Positions 18,729 through 27,780 of a stretch of DNA of 64,000 bases are shown here, one piece after another. Below the pieces are notes generated by a model, which saw only the letters and a program-made list of their open reading frames with translations, made no database searches and was not told the origin of the DNA. The stretch is from Pseudogracilibacillus auburnensis (GTDB lineage Bacteria; Bacillota; Bacilli; Bacillales; Amphibacillaceae). The stretch is taken from positions 124,001 through 188,000 of the forward strand of contig NZ_QJJQ01000008.1 of NCBI RefSeq assembly GCF_003201975.1. The letters run 5' to 3'. A program made the translations under genes and the position numbers. Numbering within the stretch: the stretch's first letter is position 1; every line of letters begins with the position of its first letter.

Positions 18729-18857
18729 TTGTAAAAAATATCTGTCTGTATATTAGTGTGTGGAAAATAGTTATCATCACTGATACACGTAAAGTGACAG
18801 TTTTCTACACAATTATCCGATGACCCTATTATTATTTTCATCCGTTAATCCACAAAC

Positions 18858-19694
18858 TCAAAATAATGATTGATCGCCTGTAGCAACTTCATTATTGTCA
18901 TCTTCAATCCATTCACTAAATCCACCCGGATATAATTTAACATTTTTAAATCCCGCTTCTTTTAAAGCGACTATATTCATACAAGCAGAATTTCCTGAGC
19001 CACAGGACACGATTAGTTCTTCTTTGTTTTTTAAAGAAGCAAAGTGAGTTTCCAAATCAAGCTTATCTTTCCAAATACCATGATCCTCAAACACTTGTTT
19101 TGAATGGTAGTTTAATGCTCCTGGAATATGACCAGCCTTTTTATATGTTGGTTCAACTTCCCCTGTATATCTTTCATGGGCTCTAGAGTCGATCAAGACC
19201 GAGGTTTCGTTTCCTAAACTATCTTTGACCCCTTTTACATCTACAACTAATTCCTTTTGCAGATTAACTCGATATTTAGCGGTTTCTTCTAACTTTGGCA
19301 TCGTAGCTGTAACTTCATTTCCAGCATCGACCCAAGCTGAGAAGCCCCCTTCTAAAATATACATACGTTCATGTCCCAAATATTTCATCACAACCCAAGC
19401 TTTTGAAGCGGACCGATGATTCCCTTGGTCATAAAACAAAATAGGGGTTTCATTATTAATTCCTACATCCCCTAATTTTTTCGCTAGTTTTTCAGGTTCA
19501 GGTAGAAAGGAGTCTCTCCCGGTTAAGTCAGCTTTAAAATCTAAAAATAATGCTCCTGTAATATGACTATGCTTATACGCTTCTTCCCCAGTATTAAATT
19601 GTTTATCTTTTGTTCGTACATCGATAATAACTAGCTCTATTCCATCTCTATCTTGCATTTTCTTTAATTCTTCTACATTTAGAATAATCGACAA
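18858..19694 (-). CDS. Sulfurtransferase with two rhodanese domains (paralogue A)
   Basis: Two tandem rhodanese domains. The N-terminal one (residues about 1-140) lacks the catalytic Cys (ILFYDQGNHRSASKAW), and the C-terminal one (about 150-278) carries it in IVSCGSGNSACMN. The CGSG loop is the one seen in 3-mercaptopyruvate sulfurtransferases rather than classical thiosulfate sulfurtransferases. 278 aa, no signal peptide, hence cytosolic. TTG start with AGGAG nine bases ahead. It sits 12 bases after tag, beyond a second sulfurtransferase gene (20275-21108) with the same architecture, so the two are a duplicated pair flanking a DNA repair gene. Sulfur donor not certain. Confidence 0.9.
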   Translation of the reverse strand: MSIILNVEELKKMQDRDGIELVIIDVRTKDKQFNTGEEAYKHSHITGALFLDFKADLTGRDSFLPEPEKLAKKLGDVGINNETPILFYDQGNHRSASKAWVVMKYLGHERMYILEGGFSAWVDAGNEVTATMPKLEETAKYRVNLQKELVVDVKGVKDSLGNETSVLIDSRAHERYTGEVEPTYKKAGHIPGALNYHSKQVFEDHGIWKDKLDLETHFASLKNKEELIVSCGSGNSACMNIVALKEAGFKNVKLYPGGFSEWIEDDNNEVATGDQSLF

Positions 19695-19706
19695 TCAATT
19701 CAACTC

Positions 19707-20273
19707 CTATTTTGTACATAAAAAACAATCGGTTGTATGGTCATTTATCATTCCGACTGCTTGCATAAATGAGTAACAGATAACTGGTCCAACAAATGTA
19801 AACCCACGCTTTTTTAATTCTTTACTTAAGTTTATCGACATTTCACTGGATGCGGGGACATCGGCATGTTCTCGCCAATGATGAACAATTTGTTTTCCGC
19901 CAATAAACTTCCATAAGAAAGCATGAAAACTGCCAAACTCTGCTTGTACTCGCAAAAATGCATCGGCGTTCTTTATCGTTGATTCGATTTTTCGTCGGTT
20001 ACGAATAATGCCCTCGTTTTGTAATAATAATGTTTTTTCGTCTTCTCCATAATTAGCTACAATGGTTGGATCAAATTGGTCAAAGGCTTCCCGATAATTT
20101 TCACGCCTTTTTAAAATCGTAATCCAACTTAAACCAGCTTGCGCACCTTCCAATGTTAACATTTCAAACAAATAATGATCATCTGTAAAACGCTCTAAGG
20201 AACCCCATTCCTCATCATGATATTTTACATATAAGGGATCGTCTGTTACCCATGCACAACGATTTTTCTCCAT
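19707..20273 (-). CDS. tag: DNA-3-methyladenine glycosylase I
   Basis: Base-excision enzyme removing 3-methyladenine from alkylated DNA. Family landmarks are RCAWVTDDPLYVKYHDEEWG at the N-terminus with the zinc-ligand Cys, the substrate pocket FEMLTLEGAQAGLSW with the conserved Glu, and the C-terminal HTTDCFLC with further zinc ligands. 188 aa, as in Tag of E. coli. The ATG lies one base beyond the stop of the upstream sulfurtransferase gene, so translation is probably coupled. Being sandwiched between two sulfurtransferase paralogues is unusual. Confidence 0.94.
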   Translation of the reverse strand: MEKNRCAWVTDDPLYVKYHDEEWGSLERFTDDHYLFEMLTLEGAQAGLSWITILKRRENYREAFDQFDPTIVANYGEDEKTLLLQNEGIIRNRRKIESTIKNADAFLRVQAEFGSFHAFLWKFIGGKQIVHHWREHADVPASSEMSINLSKELKKRGFTFVGPVICYSFMQAVGMINDHTTDCFLCTK

Positions 20274-20274
20274 T

Positions 20275-21108
20275 TTATTCTACCTTCGTCTCCACTTTGT
20301 TTTCTTCATAGGAAATCCAATCACTAAAACTTCCAGGGTATAATTTCACATGGTTAAACCCCGCCATTTGAAGTGCTAAAATATTAGGGCAAGCTGAAAT
20401 ACCAGACCCACAAGAAACAATTATTTCATCTGCTTGCTTCAAGTCTTTAAAATGCTCCTGTAATTCCGCTACACTTTTCCAGTTTCCTTTTTCATCCAAA
20501 ACGTCTTGCCAAAAATAGTTTTTTGCTCCTGGAATATGACCAGCTTTTTGATACAGTGGTTCTGTTTTACCGAGATAGCGATCAAATGCCCGGGAATCAA
20601 TTAAAATAGTTTCCTGTTTATCCCTATTCCTTACTTCTTCCATCGTAACGGTTGTATCGGAAGCGACCTTTGGCTGAAATACTTTCGATTTTTTCATTGG
20701 TACCTCATCCGTAACTTCATATCCATCCTGCACCCAAGCAGTATAGCCTCCATTTAAAACAAACGTTTGATCAACACCGACATACTGTAATAACCACCAA
20801 GCTCTAGCTGCGAACATTTCATTTGCCTCATCATAAATAACAACTTGCGAATGTTCATCAATGCCAAATTCACTCAGTTTTTTCGCAAATCGTTCCATAT
20901 TTGGTAATGGATGATTCCCGCCATGCTCTTGGACTTCACCAGATAAATCATCTTCCAAATGTAAATAATACGCTCCCGGAATATGACTTTCTTTATATGC
21001 TTCAAAACCTTCATCAGGCCGTTGTAAATTGGAACGAACATCGATAATAACAATATCCTCTTTTTCCATTTGCTTATGTAAATGTTCCGGCGACATAATA
21101 TACCCCAT
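20275..21108 (-). CDS. Sulfurtransferase with two rhodanese domains (paralogue B)
   Basis: Same two-domain layout as the gene at 18858-19694: an inactive N-terminal rhodanese domain (VVIYDEANEMFAARAWW, no Cys) and an active C-terminal one with IVSCGSGISACPN. Shared segments such as LIDSRAFDRYLGKTEPLYQK and KLYPGSFSDWI show that the two are paralogues. 277 aa, cytosolic. GGAGGG precedes the ATG at 21108 at six bases. First gene of the sulfurtransferase-tag-sulfurtransferase unit. Likely 3-mercaptopyruvate or thiosulfate sulfurtransferase; specificity cannot be fixed by eye. Confidence 0.9.
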   Translation of the reverse strand: MGYIMSPEHLHKQMEKEDIVIIDVRSNLQRPDEGFEAYKESHIPGAYYLHLEDDLSGEVQEHGGNHPLPNMERFAKKLSEFGIDEHSQVVIYDEANEMFAARAWWLLQYVGVDQTFVLNGGYTAWVQDGYEVTDEVPMKKSKVFQPKVASDTTVTMEEVRNRDKQETILIDSRAFDRYLGKTEPLYQKAGHIPGAKNYFWQDVLDEKGNWKSVAELQEHFKDLKQADEIIVSCGSGISACPNILALQMAGFNHVKLYPGSFSDWISYEENKVETKVE

Positions 21109-21198
21109 ATCATACCCTCCATAATAGTTGCACTTTCATTTAGTTTACCATAACATTTTCATTAATTAGAAACATTAAATTTTATAGGAGGAATGATC

Positions 21199-22437
21199 AT
21201 GATTTTAACTGACTTGCTTCAAGAAAGACTAATTCGTTACGCAAAAATTGATACACAATCAAATGAACAATCAGATACAACTCCAACAACAGAGGGACAA
21301 TTTAAACTAGCTCATTTACTCGTTGAAGAGTTAAAGGAAATTGGTATGGAAGAAGTCACTGTGGATGAAAATGGGTATGTGATGGCAACCCTCCCAGCAA
21401 ATACGACGAAAAGTGTTCCAACGATTGGCTTCCTCGCTCATTTAGATACAGCAACAGATTTCACTGGAAAAAATGTCAATCCACAAGTTTGGCCTAACTA
21501 TGATGGGAACGATCTACTTTTAAATAAACGTTTACAAATCACGATGACGACGAACGAATATCCTGAACTAAAAACGTATAAAGGACATACATTAATAACG
21601 ACAGATGGTACAACTTTGCTTGGTGCGGACAATAAAGCTGGAATCTCAGAAATAATGACTGCGATGGAATATTTAATCAATAATCCTGACATTAAACATG
21701 GTAAAATCCGAGTAGCATTTACACCAGATGAAGAGATTGGGCGTGGACCACATAAATTTGATGTCGAGCAGTTTAATGCAACATTTGCCTATACAGTGGA
21801 TGGCGGCCCTCTAGGAGAGTTACAGTATGAAAGCTTTCATGCTGCAGCAGCAAAAATTATTTTTAAAGGAAATAATGTTCATCCTGGAACTGCAAAAGGC
21901 AAAATGGTACATTCCACAAAGATAGCGAACGAATTTATGAATCTTCTTCCTGAAAAAGAAGCGCCTGAATATACGGAAGGGTATGAAGGTTTTTATCATC
22001 TTATTTCCATTATAGGTGATGTGGAAAAAACAGAGCTTTATTATATCATTCGTGATTTTGATCGAGACAATTTTGCGAATAGAAAAGCAACAATGGAACG
22101 TTTTATCGAGTCTTTAAAAGAAAAATATGGACAGAACTGCATCGAGCTACATATGAATGACCAATATTTTAATATGCGAGAGAAAATCGAACCAGTAAAA
22201 GAAGTAGTGGAAATTGCTGAACGAGCGATGAAAAACTTACAAATCGAACCAATTATCGAGCCGATTCGAGGTGGTACAGATGGGTCTCAACTTTCTTATA
22301 TGGGACTTCCTACTCCGAACATTTTTACAGGTGGAGAAAATTTTCACGGGAAATACGAATTTATCTCTGTCGATCATATGGAAAAGGCAGTTCACGTAAT
22401 CGTCCAGATTGCAAAATTATTTGAAGAAGAAGCATAG
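21199..22437 (+). CDS. pepT: Peptidase T (tripeptide aminopeptidase)
   Basis: Cytosolic M20 metallopeptidase releasing the N-terminal residue from tripeptides. Metal-site motifs are [28 protein letters not shown] and [15 protein letters not shown], and the lid contains [13 protein letters not shown]. The C-terminal [20 protein letters not shown] supplies further substrate contacts. It is very close to PepT of Bacillus subtilis throughout. AGGAGG is seven bases before the ATG at 21199 but only one base before an ATG at 21193, so the former is chosen; 412 aa. Divergent from the sulfurtransferase unit; the methyltransferase gene follows after about 60 bases. Confidence 0.96.
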   Translation: MILTDLLQERLIRYAKIDTQSNEQSDTTPTTEGQFKLAHLLVEELKEIGMEEVTVDENGYVMATLPANTTKSVPTIGFLAHLDTATDFTGKNVNPQVWPNYDGNDLLLNKRLQITMTTNEYPELKTYKGHTLITTDGTTLLGADNKAGISEIMTAMEYLINNPDIKHGKIRVAFTPDEEIGRGPHKFDVEQFNATFAYTVDGGPLGELQYESFHAAAAKIIFKGNNVHPGTAKGKMVHSTKIANEFMNLLPEKEAPEYTEGYEGFYHLISIIGDVEKTELYYIIRDFDRDNFANRKATMERFIESLKEKYGQNCIELHMNDQYFNMREKIEPVKEVVEIAERAMKNLQIEPIIEPIRGGTDGSQLSYMGLPTPNIFTGGENFHGKYEFISVDHMEKAVHVIVQIAKLFEEEA

Positions 22438-22495
22438 AATAAAATGGTCTTAAGCAAATGTTATCTTTAATAAGTGAATAAAAGGAGCTTGACTT

Positions 22496-23107
22496 ATGGG
22501 GATGTTCAAAAGGTTTTCACTACAATTTGCAAGACCAGAAGGATATCTTGGACGTGTTGCCGGTAAATTAATGGCTTCTACAGGAGTTAAAAATAACGAA
22601 TGGACCATTTCTTTGTTTCAAATTAAACGTTCAGATCATGTACTCGAAATTGGTTTTGGCCCAAGTGTGGCAATTGACCTTGTTTCTAATCTTATTCCAA
22701 ATGGGCAATATGTTGGGATCGATTACTCCGATGTCATGTTACAGGCAGCAAAAAAAAGAAATAAACAAGCAATTCAAGAACAACGAGTAAAATTACAGCT
22801 TGCAGATGTGAATCAATTTCCTACCTTTCACCAAAAGTTTGACAAAGTTTTTTCTGTCAATTCGATTATTTTTTGGAAAGAACCGATTGAATCATTGAAA
22901 AAAATTCGCCAAGTGATGAAACCGAACGGTCTAATTGCACTAACGGTTCTCCCTTATACGAAAGGGGCAACTGAAGAAACGTCTAAAGAGATAGGCATTG
23001 AGATTAGTCATTTTTTAACCGCGGCTGGTTTTTCACAAATACAAATAGAATTCAAGGACATAAAACATGTACCCTCTGTTTGTGTCACTGGAATGAATAT
23101 AGGATAA
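22496..23107 (+). CDS. Class I SAM-dependent methyltransferase
   Basis: Small-molecule-type methyltransferase fold of 203 aa. The SAM-binding motif I is HVLEIGFGPSVAIDLV near residues 49-64, the acidic motif II loop is YVGIDYSDVML, and RVKLQLADVNQFPTFHQKFD leads to the motif IV segment KVFSVNSIIFW. The N-terminal MGMFKRFSLQFARPEGYLG resembles a widespread Bacillaceae group annotated only as methyltransferase. AAAGGAG is eight bases ahead of the ATG. It follows pepT, with repeat DNA beyond. Substrate unknown. Confidence 0.88.
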   Translation: MGMFKRFSLQFARPEGYLGRVAGKLMASTGVKNNEWTISLFQIKRSDHVLEIGFGPSVAIDLVSNLIPNGQYVGIDYSDVMLQAAKKRNKQAIQEQRVKLQLADVNQFPTFHQKFDKVFSVNSIIFWKEPIESLKKIRQVMKPNGLIALTVLPYTKGATEETSKEIGIEISHFLTAAGFSQIQIEFKDIKHVPSVCVTGMNIG

Positions 23108-23131
23108 CAAATGAAGAAGATCTAGCTTCTG

Positions 23132-23905
23132 TTATTATACAATCTCAACTTTCGCAGAGTGAAATGAACAAAGAAGCCTTCGTAGAATGAAGCAGGATGA
23201 AGATACAGTGCTCAAATTGACTTTGGATTAACTTTTTGCTCTAAGCAGTCTGTTTACATCTAGACTCCATTACTCTTTTCGTTAAGTTCATTGCTATTAT
23301 CACACATTTTAAATAAAGTAACTGCTAAGTTGTTTCCCGCTGCGGATCATTGCTTTCCGCGGGCACGGCTTCAGCCTCCTCGCGAAGAAACCACCGTTGC
23401 GGGGTCTTCAGACACGTGGGACTGGGGCTGCGCTTACTCGTCCCATTGAAGAACATTTGCTTTTCCCGCAATTCTTTACGGTGGGACGAACGGAAGTGCA
23501 GTCCCAGGAGTCAATGATCCTTCGCTTCAAACAACTACCAGAATAGTGGAAGCAAATACATCGTACTGTTTTATTAACACCATACTAGCGAAGGAAATGC
23601 ACGGAGACTCCTGCGGGAGGAAAGGCCTCGGAGAGACCCCGCAATGAGCGTAGCGAATGAGGAGGCTCACCAGCCGCCCGCGGAAAGCGGAGTGTATTTC
23701 CGTAGCGGCGGTACGTTCACCACTAAAAGTTACTACACTGTTTCTCTCTTATATGAAAAAACAAGTCTTTTTGGTAGGAGAAGTATTCGCAGTACCAATC
23801 TTTTGAAAAATGGTTTAATACACCAAGTTTGTCAAGAATATAATTAGAAGCATCCCTAGCTTAAACAAGTGAACTGTTTGAGCTCATTTTATTGGTGTTA
23901 CCATT
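23132..23905. repeat. Composite ACTTTCGCA-ended element, copy 1 (inverted orientation)
   Basis: The left end (ATCTCAACTTTCGCAGAGTGAAATGAACAAAGAAG, 23140-23175) is the reverse complement of the right end of the copy at 52853-53410. The right end (TTGTCAAGAATATAATTAGAAGC then AACTGTTTGAGCTCATTTTATTGG) is the reverse complement of that copy's left end. The interior 23325-23735 is the GC-rich module (GGAGACTCCTGCGGGAGGAAA, GGGGTCTTCAGACACGTGGG, AAAGCGGAGTGTATTTCCGT). No credible gene; the 67-codon frame at 23644 is repeat sequence. About 770 bp. Confidence 0.75.
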
Positions 23906-23977
23906 TTCTTAACCGTAAATAATTGCAATTTGTTTTCATTTTATGAGAAAATAGCTATCGACATGGGGGAAATGAAA

Positions 23978-24982
23978 ATGATAAAACGAATGATAACGAT
24001 AATTTTATTGCTTGCTATTTTCTTAGTAGGATGTAGCAAAGATGAAACAGAAGAGAATGACGCAGTTAATGAAAGTGAGCCTGTAACGAAAGAGGCAGAT
24101 GGAAGTGAAGAGATGGAAGGACTGCCGAACGATGATTTACAAAAAGGTTCAGAAAACGAAAGTGTACATGCGTTACAGAAAGCATTAATCGAAATTGGCT
24201 ACCCAGTTGAGGAAACAGGAATATTTGATGAATTAACGACATGGGCAATTACAGATATTCAGTTGCAACAAGAGGATCTTGCTGTTAATGGAGTCTATGA
24301 TCTTGCTGTTAAAAATGTCATGGAGCAAATACTTCATGGAGAACTTCAAACAAAGATTGGAAGCGGCCTAGAGCAACCAACAAATCCTAATGAATTTACT
24401 GAAACAATTGAAAATCCGTATGAAATTTTAGTCCTTGTAAATAAAAGTTATGCTTTACCAGCCGATTTTGAACCTGAAGATTTAGTCGTTCCTAATGTAC
24501 CTTTTCCTTTTTCAGAAGACGATCCGAAGAAACAATTACGTCAAGAAGCGGCACATGCATTAGAACAATTATTTGCCGCAAGCAAGCGGGATGGTTTAGA
24601 GTTGTATGCCCAATCTGGATTTCGTTCCTATGATAGGCAAGAGGCCATTTTTGCATCAAATGTAGAAGCACATGGGGAAGAACATGCAAATACGTTTAGC
24701 GCTAGAGCTGGGGAAAGTGAACATCAATCTGGCCTAGTAATGGATGTCACTTCACAGGAAGTTAACTTTGATTTAATTACCGATTTTGGTGACACAAATG
24801 AAGGAAAATGGCTCAAAGACTATGCACACGAATACGGCTTTATTGTCCGCTATCCTGAAGGGAAAGAAAATATAACGAAATACCAATACGAACCATGGCA
24901 CTTACGTTATGTCGGTAAAAAAGTGGCGGAAGAAATTACAGCGAACGATTTAACATTAGAAGAATACTTAGGTGCCAAGTAA
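23978..24982 (+). CDS. Lipoprotein D-alanyl-D-alanine carboxypeptidase (VanY/LdcB family) with peptidoglycan-binding domain
   Basis: Cell-wall peptidase, lipid-anchored outside the membrane: lipobox LVGC with Cys at residue 19, then an acidic linker. Residues about 55-105 look like a PG_binding_1 domain (ALQKALIEIGYPVEETGIFD, LAVNGVYDLAVKNVM). The C-terminal peptidase_M15B domain has SGFRSYDRQEAIF, the zinc motif SEHQSGLVMDVTS and the third ligand in EPWHLRYVG. It should trim the stem-peptide C-terminus. The ATG at 23978 is eight bases after GGGGGA; upstream starts are too close to it. 334 aa. Monocistronic, convergent with the metallo-hydrolase gene and sharing a terminator. Confidence 0.92.
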   Translation: MIKRMITIILLLAIFLVGCSKDETEENDAVNESEPVTKEADGSEEMEGLPNDDLQKGSENESVHALQKALIEIGYPVEETGIFDELTTWAITDIQLQQEDLAVNGVYDLAVKNVMEQILHGELQTKIGSGLEQPTNPNEFTETIENPYEILVLVNKSYALPADFEPEDLVVPNVPFPFSEDDPKKQLRQEAAHALEQLFAASKRDGLELYAQSGFRSYDRQEAIFASNVEAHGEEHANTFSARAGESEHQSGLVMDVTSQEVNFDLITDFGDTNEGKWLKDYAHEYGFIVRYPEGKENITKYQYEPWHLRYVGKKVAEEITANDLTLEEYLGAK

Positions 24983-24987
24983 CAATA

Positions 24988-25016
24988 TAGTCGTAGTGTA
25001 CACACACTATGGCTTT
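24988..25016. terminator. Shared terminator between convergent peptidase and metallo-hydrolase genes
   Basis: GTCGTAGTGT / ACACTATGGC stem around 24990-25013, with TTTTTATTTTT following on the plus strand and A residues upstream for the other direction. Confidence 0.6.
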
Positions 25017-25808
25017 TTATTTTTGATCAATGATGGAGTCGATAAAATGCCTTGGTGAGTTTTCAAAGAAAGAAATATAATGCATCATATGCTTTTTAGG
25101 AAATAATTCTTGGCGAACTTGTTTTCTTGTCATCCCTTTATTATGTAAAAATAACACTTCTTGTTGCAAGCTAATTAAATAATCTAATTTCGTCTTAAGC
25201 GCTTTTTTACCATTGAAAATGACTCCAGCATGTGAACAGATATACGTATCGAAATCATATGCTAACACTTTACGTAATGAATGAATTAGTTTAGGGACAG
25301 ACTCGAATTTGAACATACTTTTTGGTTTCGGGTGGACGTATAGATCTCCACCAAACAACCAGCCTTTTTCCTTATTATATAAAGCGATATGATCATCGGC
25401 ATGTCCAGGTGTATGAATCACTTCCCATACATAATGTTCTGATTGAAATGTATCACTTAGCTCTTTTGCGTGAAAAGCTGGTCTTTTCCCCCAAAACACA
25501 CGGCGATAGAGTGGTAATCTTGCTTTTTTTTGACCATAAGTAGCTCCCAATGGATGCATATGAATTGTCGCATCTTTATTATGCTTGAGCCAGTAGGCTA
25601 AACCAGTATGATCTTCATGATGATGTGTCAAGATGACATCATTAATATCCCATTGCTCAAACAGTGAGATCAGGCTTTTTTGTTTTCTATTTGGTCCTGT
25701 ATCAATCAATAGGTGATCGATCAAAAATACAGAAACTTGTAATGTTTGTCCGCCAAGCGAAACCGTTAATTCAGCTTGTAATAAATCTTCGTAAGACTTT
25801 ACTTTCAT
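25017..25808 (-). CDS. MBL-fold metallo-hydrolase
   Basis: Metallo-beta-lactamase-fold hydrolase of 263 aa, cytosolic. The metal-binding signature HHHEDHTG is near residue 61, and further ligands are in THTPGHADDHIALY (residues about 132-144) and the GGDLYVHP loop. A C-terminal helical extension (residues about 200-263) resembles those of RNase Z/glyoxalase II-like branches without matching either closely. The ATG at 25808 follows GAGGTG. The DUF2269 gene lies 17 bases upstream on the same strand, so the two may be co-transcribed. Substrate unknown. Confidence 0.88.
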   Translation of the reverse strand: MKVKSYEDLLQAELTVSLGGQTLQVSVFLIDHLLIDTGPNRKQKSLISLFEQWDINDVILTHHHEDHTGLAYWLKHNKDATIHMHPLGATYGQKKARLPLYRRVFWGKRPAFHAKELSDTFQSEHYVWEVIHTPGHADDHIALYNKEKGWLFGGDLYVHPKPKSMFKFESVPKLIHSLRKVLAYDFDTYICSHAGVIFNGKKALKTKLDYLISLQQEVLFLHNKGMTRKQVRQELFPKKHMMHYISFFENSPRHFIDSIIDQK

Positions 25809-25825
25809 TGTTTCACCTCAACTTG

Positions 25826-26278
25826 TTAAAACGGCTTTACAATCATTAATCCAATAATGATGAAAAAAATGGTATTCGTGATTCGTTCATAAAAAAATAA
25901 TTGACTCGCTAATTTGTAGTATTGTGCTGGAATTTCCTCCCCTTCATATTCTTCCAGTAATTTTTTAATCGGTTTAGACTTCGGAGATAGCACGATCGGT
26001 CCTGCTCCTAATGCAATAAGAAAAAGAAGTAAGCTACTAATAAACCATATTTGTTGAAATAAATACGGTTGTAATAATCCCATCCAAACGCCTGTTACGA
26101 TGAGTGAAGTTCCACCTACCATCACAAAAACATGGATCCGATTACGAATCATATAAGCATGTTTTAATTCAGTCATATTTTTAGCCTTTGTCACAATATA
26201 AATCATACTAAATCCGGGACCAAGTCCGACGATTGCAGAAAATACGTGGATAAGGACAAGAATATCATAAAAGGACAT
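25826..26278 (-). CDS. DUF2269-family membrane protein
   Basis: 150-aa protein with four hydrophobic helices: YDILVLIHVFSAIVGLGPGF, then VFMVGGTSLIVTGVWMG, FISSLLLFLIALGAGPIVL and NTIFFIIIGLMIV. This fits the uncharacterised integral-membrane family DUF2269, whose conserved HVFSAIVGLGP region is present. GGAGG precedes the ATG at 26278 by about eight bases; a longer start at 26293 is not supported. Upstream of the MBL hydrolase gene and probably transcribed with it. Function unknown. Confidence 0.85.
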   Translation of the reverse strand: MSFYDILVLIHVFSAIVGLGPGFSMIYIVTKAKNMTELKHAYMIRNRIHVFVMVGGTSLIVTGVWMGLLQPYLFQQIWFISSLLLFLIALGAGPIVLSPKSKPIKKLLEEYEGEEIPAQYYKLASQLFFYERITNTIFFIIIGLMIVKPF

Positions 26279-26374
26279 ACAAATAACCTCCAAGCTGCTT
26301 TTAGTCTACATGAATAACATACACTATTTCAACAATTGGAGGTGTGATTATATTCACTTTTTTGATGCGCTTTT

Positions 26375-27259
26375 TTAAAGTTCTCCAACATACCGATCCA
26401 AAATAGTATCAATACTCTCTCCATACGACTCCCCAAATAAGTTTAAATGTGCCAATAAATAATAGAGTTGATAGATTGGTTTTACATCTTCATAATCTTT
26501 CCGGAGTGGATAACTTTCATGATAGGATTCATAAAATTTACTCGGAAACCCACCGAATAATTCCGTATAAGCAATTTCAAAATGGCGATCACCATATAAG
26601 AAAGATGGATCAACAAGATATGGCTCACCACCAGGACCAACAATCCAGTTCCCAATATATAAGTCGCCATGTAGATGGGATGGTTCAACAAAACTCGGTA
26701 CCCATTCATCTAGACGTTCAGAGAGTTGTTCCAGCTGTTTCCGCCTCTTATCTTTTATTAATCCTTTTTCAATTCCTTGCTCCATCTGGGAACCTAAACG
26801 TTTTTTTCGATAATAATCAAGCCAATTGGCATTTAATTCATTTGGTTGTGGTAAAAGACCGATATAAGTGTCTGTTTGAAACCCATGCATTCTACCAAAA
26901 CTTTGGTGAAGTTCTGCTAATTTTTGCCCCAAAATTTCTTCTGTTTCATCCGACTTCTTTCCTTCAATCCATTCTAATAATAGAAATGCATTTCCAGGTT
27001 GGTCTGAATAAGAAAGGTAATTAGGAACAGAAATCGTATCTGTTTCTTTAATTAATCGGAGACCTGTTGCTTCATTTTTAAAAAAGCTTTTTGGAGAATT
27101 GGCGTGAAACTTCATAAAAAATTCTGCATCTTCTGTGCGCACATAAAATGCCTCGTTAATGGAACCACCTTTAATTTTTTTGATTGTCTGTAAGCCTGAG
27201 TAATCCCGCCCATTTTCTAACGCTATTTTAGCGAGCTGTTCCATATTATCCATTCTCAT
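26375..27259 (-). CDS. Fructosamine kinase family protein
   Basis: Aminoglycoside-phosphotransferase-fold kinase of the fructosamine-3-kinase group, which phosphorylates sugar-amine adducts on proteins and so reverses glycation. Seen are the start IKKIKGGSINEAFYVR (nucleotide loop), MKFHAN with the ATP-site Lys, the catalytic loop HLHGDLYIGNW near residue 200 and the metal motif YLVDPSFLYGDRHFEIAYT. 294 aa from ATG 27259; ATGs at 27253 and 27244 are also possible because the ribosome binding site is weak. It overlaps the end of the deaminase gene by 14 bases, indicating translational coupling. Confidence 0.9.
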   Translation of the reverse strand: MRMDNMEQLAKIALENGRDYSGLQTIKKIKGGSINEAFYVRTEDAEFFMKFHANSPKSFFKNEATGLRLIKETDTISVPNYLSYSDQPGNAFLLLEWIEGKKSDETEEILGQKLAELHQSFGRMHGFQTDTYIGLLPQPNELNANWLDYYRKKRLGSQMEQGIEKGLIKDKRRKQLEQLSERLDEWVPSFVEPSHLHGDLYIGNWIVGPGGEPYLVDPSFLYGDRHFEIAYTELFGGFPSKFYESYHESYPLRKDYEDVKPIYQLYYLLAHLNLFGESYGESIDTILDRYVGEL

Positions 27260-27707
27260 GTCGTTGTTCCCACATTTTCATTGGATTTTCTAGGGTTTCA
27301 TCAAGCGGCATATGTTTCATCACGAGTGTACGTTCTTCGTTTGGTTTTCCTAAATCATGATATATTACTTTAGACGCTCCCATTCCTACCTCTGCGGCAT
27401 CTTCAATAGAAGCACAATAATATACGTCCGTTATTCCAACATAGTACATGGAAGTAAGACACATTGGACAAGGCTCACCGCTTGCATACATGGTATACCC
27501 ACTTAAATCATGAGTTTGATATTGAGCTTGAGCTTTTCTAATTGCAATGAGTTCTGCATGACCACTTACATCGTATTTTTTATGTAGTTCATTGACACCT
27601 TCTGCAACAATTTCGTTATTCTTAACGAGTACTGCACCAAATGGTCCACCACCTTCTCGAACATTGTCGGCAGCGATTTGGACCGCTCTTTTCATAAAAT
27701 GATCCAC
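27246..27707 (-). CDS. Nucleoside/guanine deaminase (CDA superfamily, GuaD-like)
   Basis: Zinc-dependent deaminase of 153 aa. The zinc site is HAELIAIRKAQ with the catalytic Glu, and the Cys pair is in SGEPCPMCLTSMYYVG. EGGGPFGAVLVKNNEIVAEG opens the fold. Overall it aligns well with guanine deaminase GuaD of Bacillus subtilis, including an EERT segment near the C-terminus, so guanine to xanthine is the best guess; a tRNA adenosine deaminase is less likely. The GTG at 27707 has GGGGGG six bases ahead; the longer frame from 27737 would include that ribosome binding site. It overlaps the fructosamine kinase gene downstream. Confidence 0.85.
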   Translation of the reverse strand: MDHFMKRAVQIAADNVREGGGPFGAVLVKNNEIVAEGVNELHKKYDVSGHAELIAIRKAQAQYQTHDLSGYTMYASGEPCPMCLTSMYYVGITDVYYCASIEDAAEVGMGASKVIYHDLGKPNEERTLVMKHMPLDETLENPMKMWEQRHENG

Positions 27708-27780
27708 TCTAATCCCCCCAAAGCAATATACATACATTCATCTTATAACAATTTGTTCACAAGTTCCATTTTTATCATTA

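Noticed and set aside
23644-23847. 67-codon plus-strand ORF
   Set aside because: Repeat-derived; the ESGVYFRSGGTFT-like stretch is the translation of a module that recurs on the opposite strand at 12404-12450.
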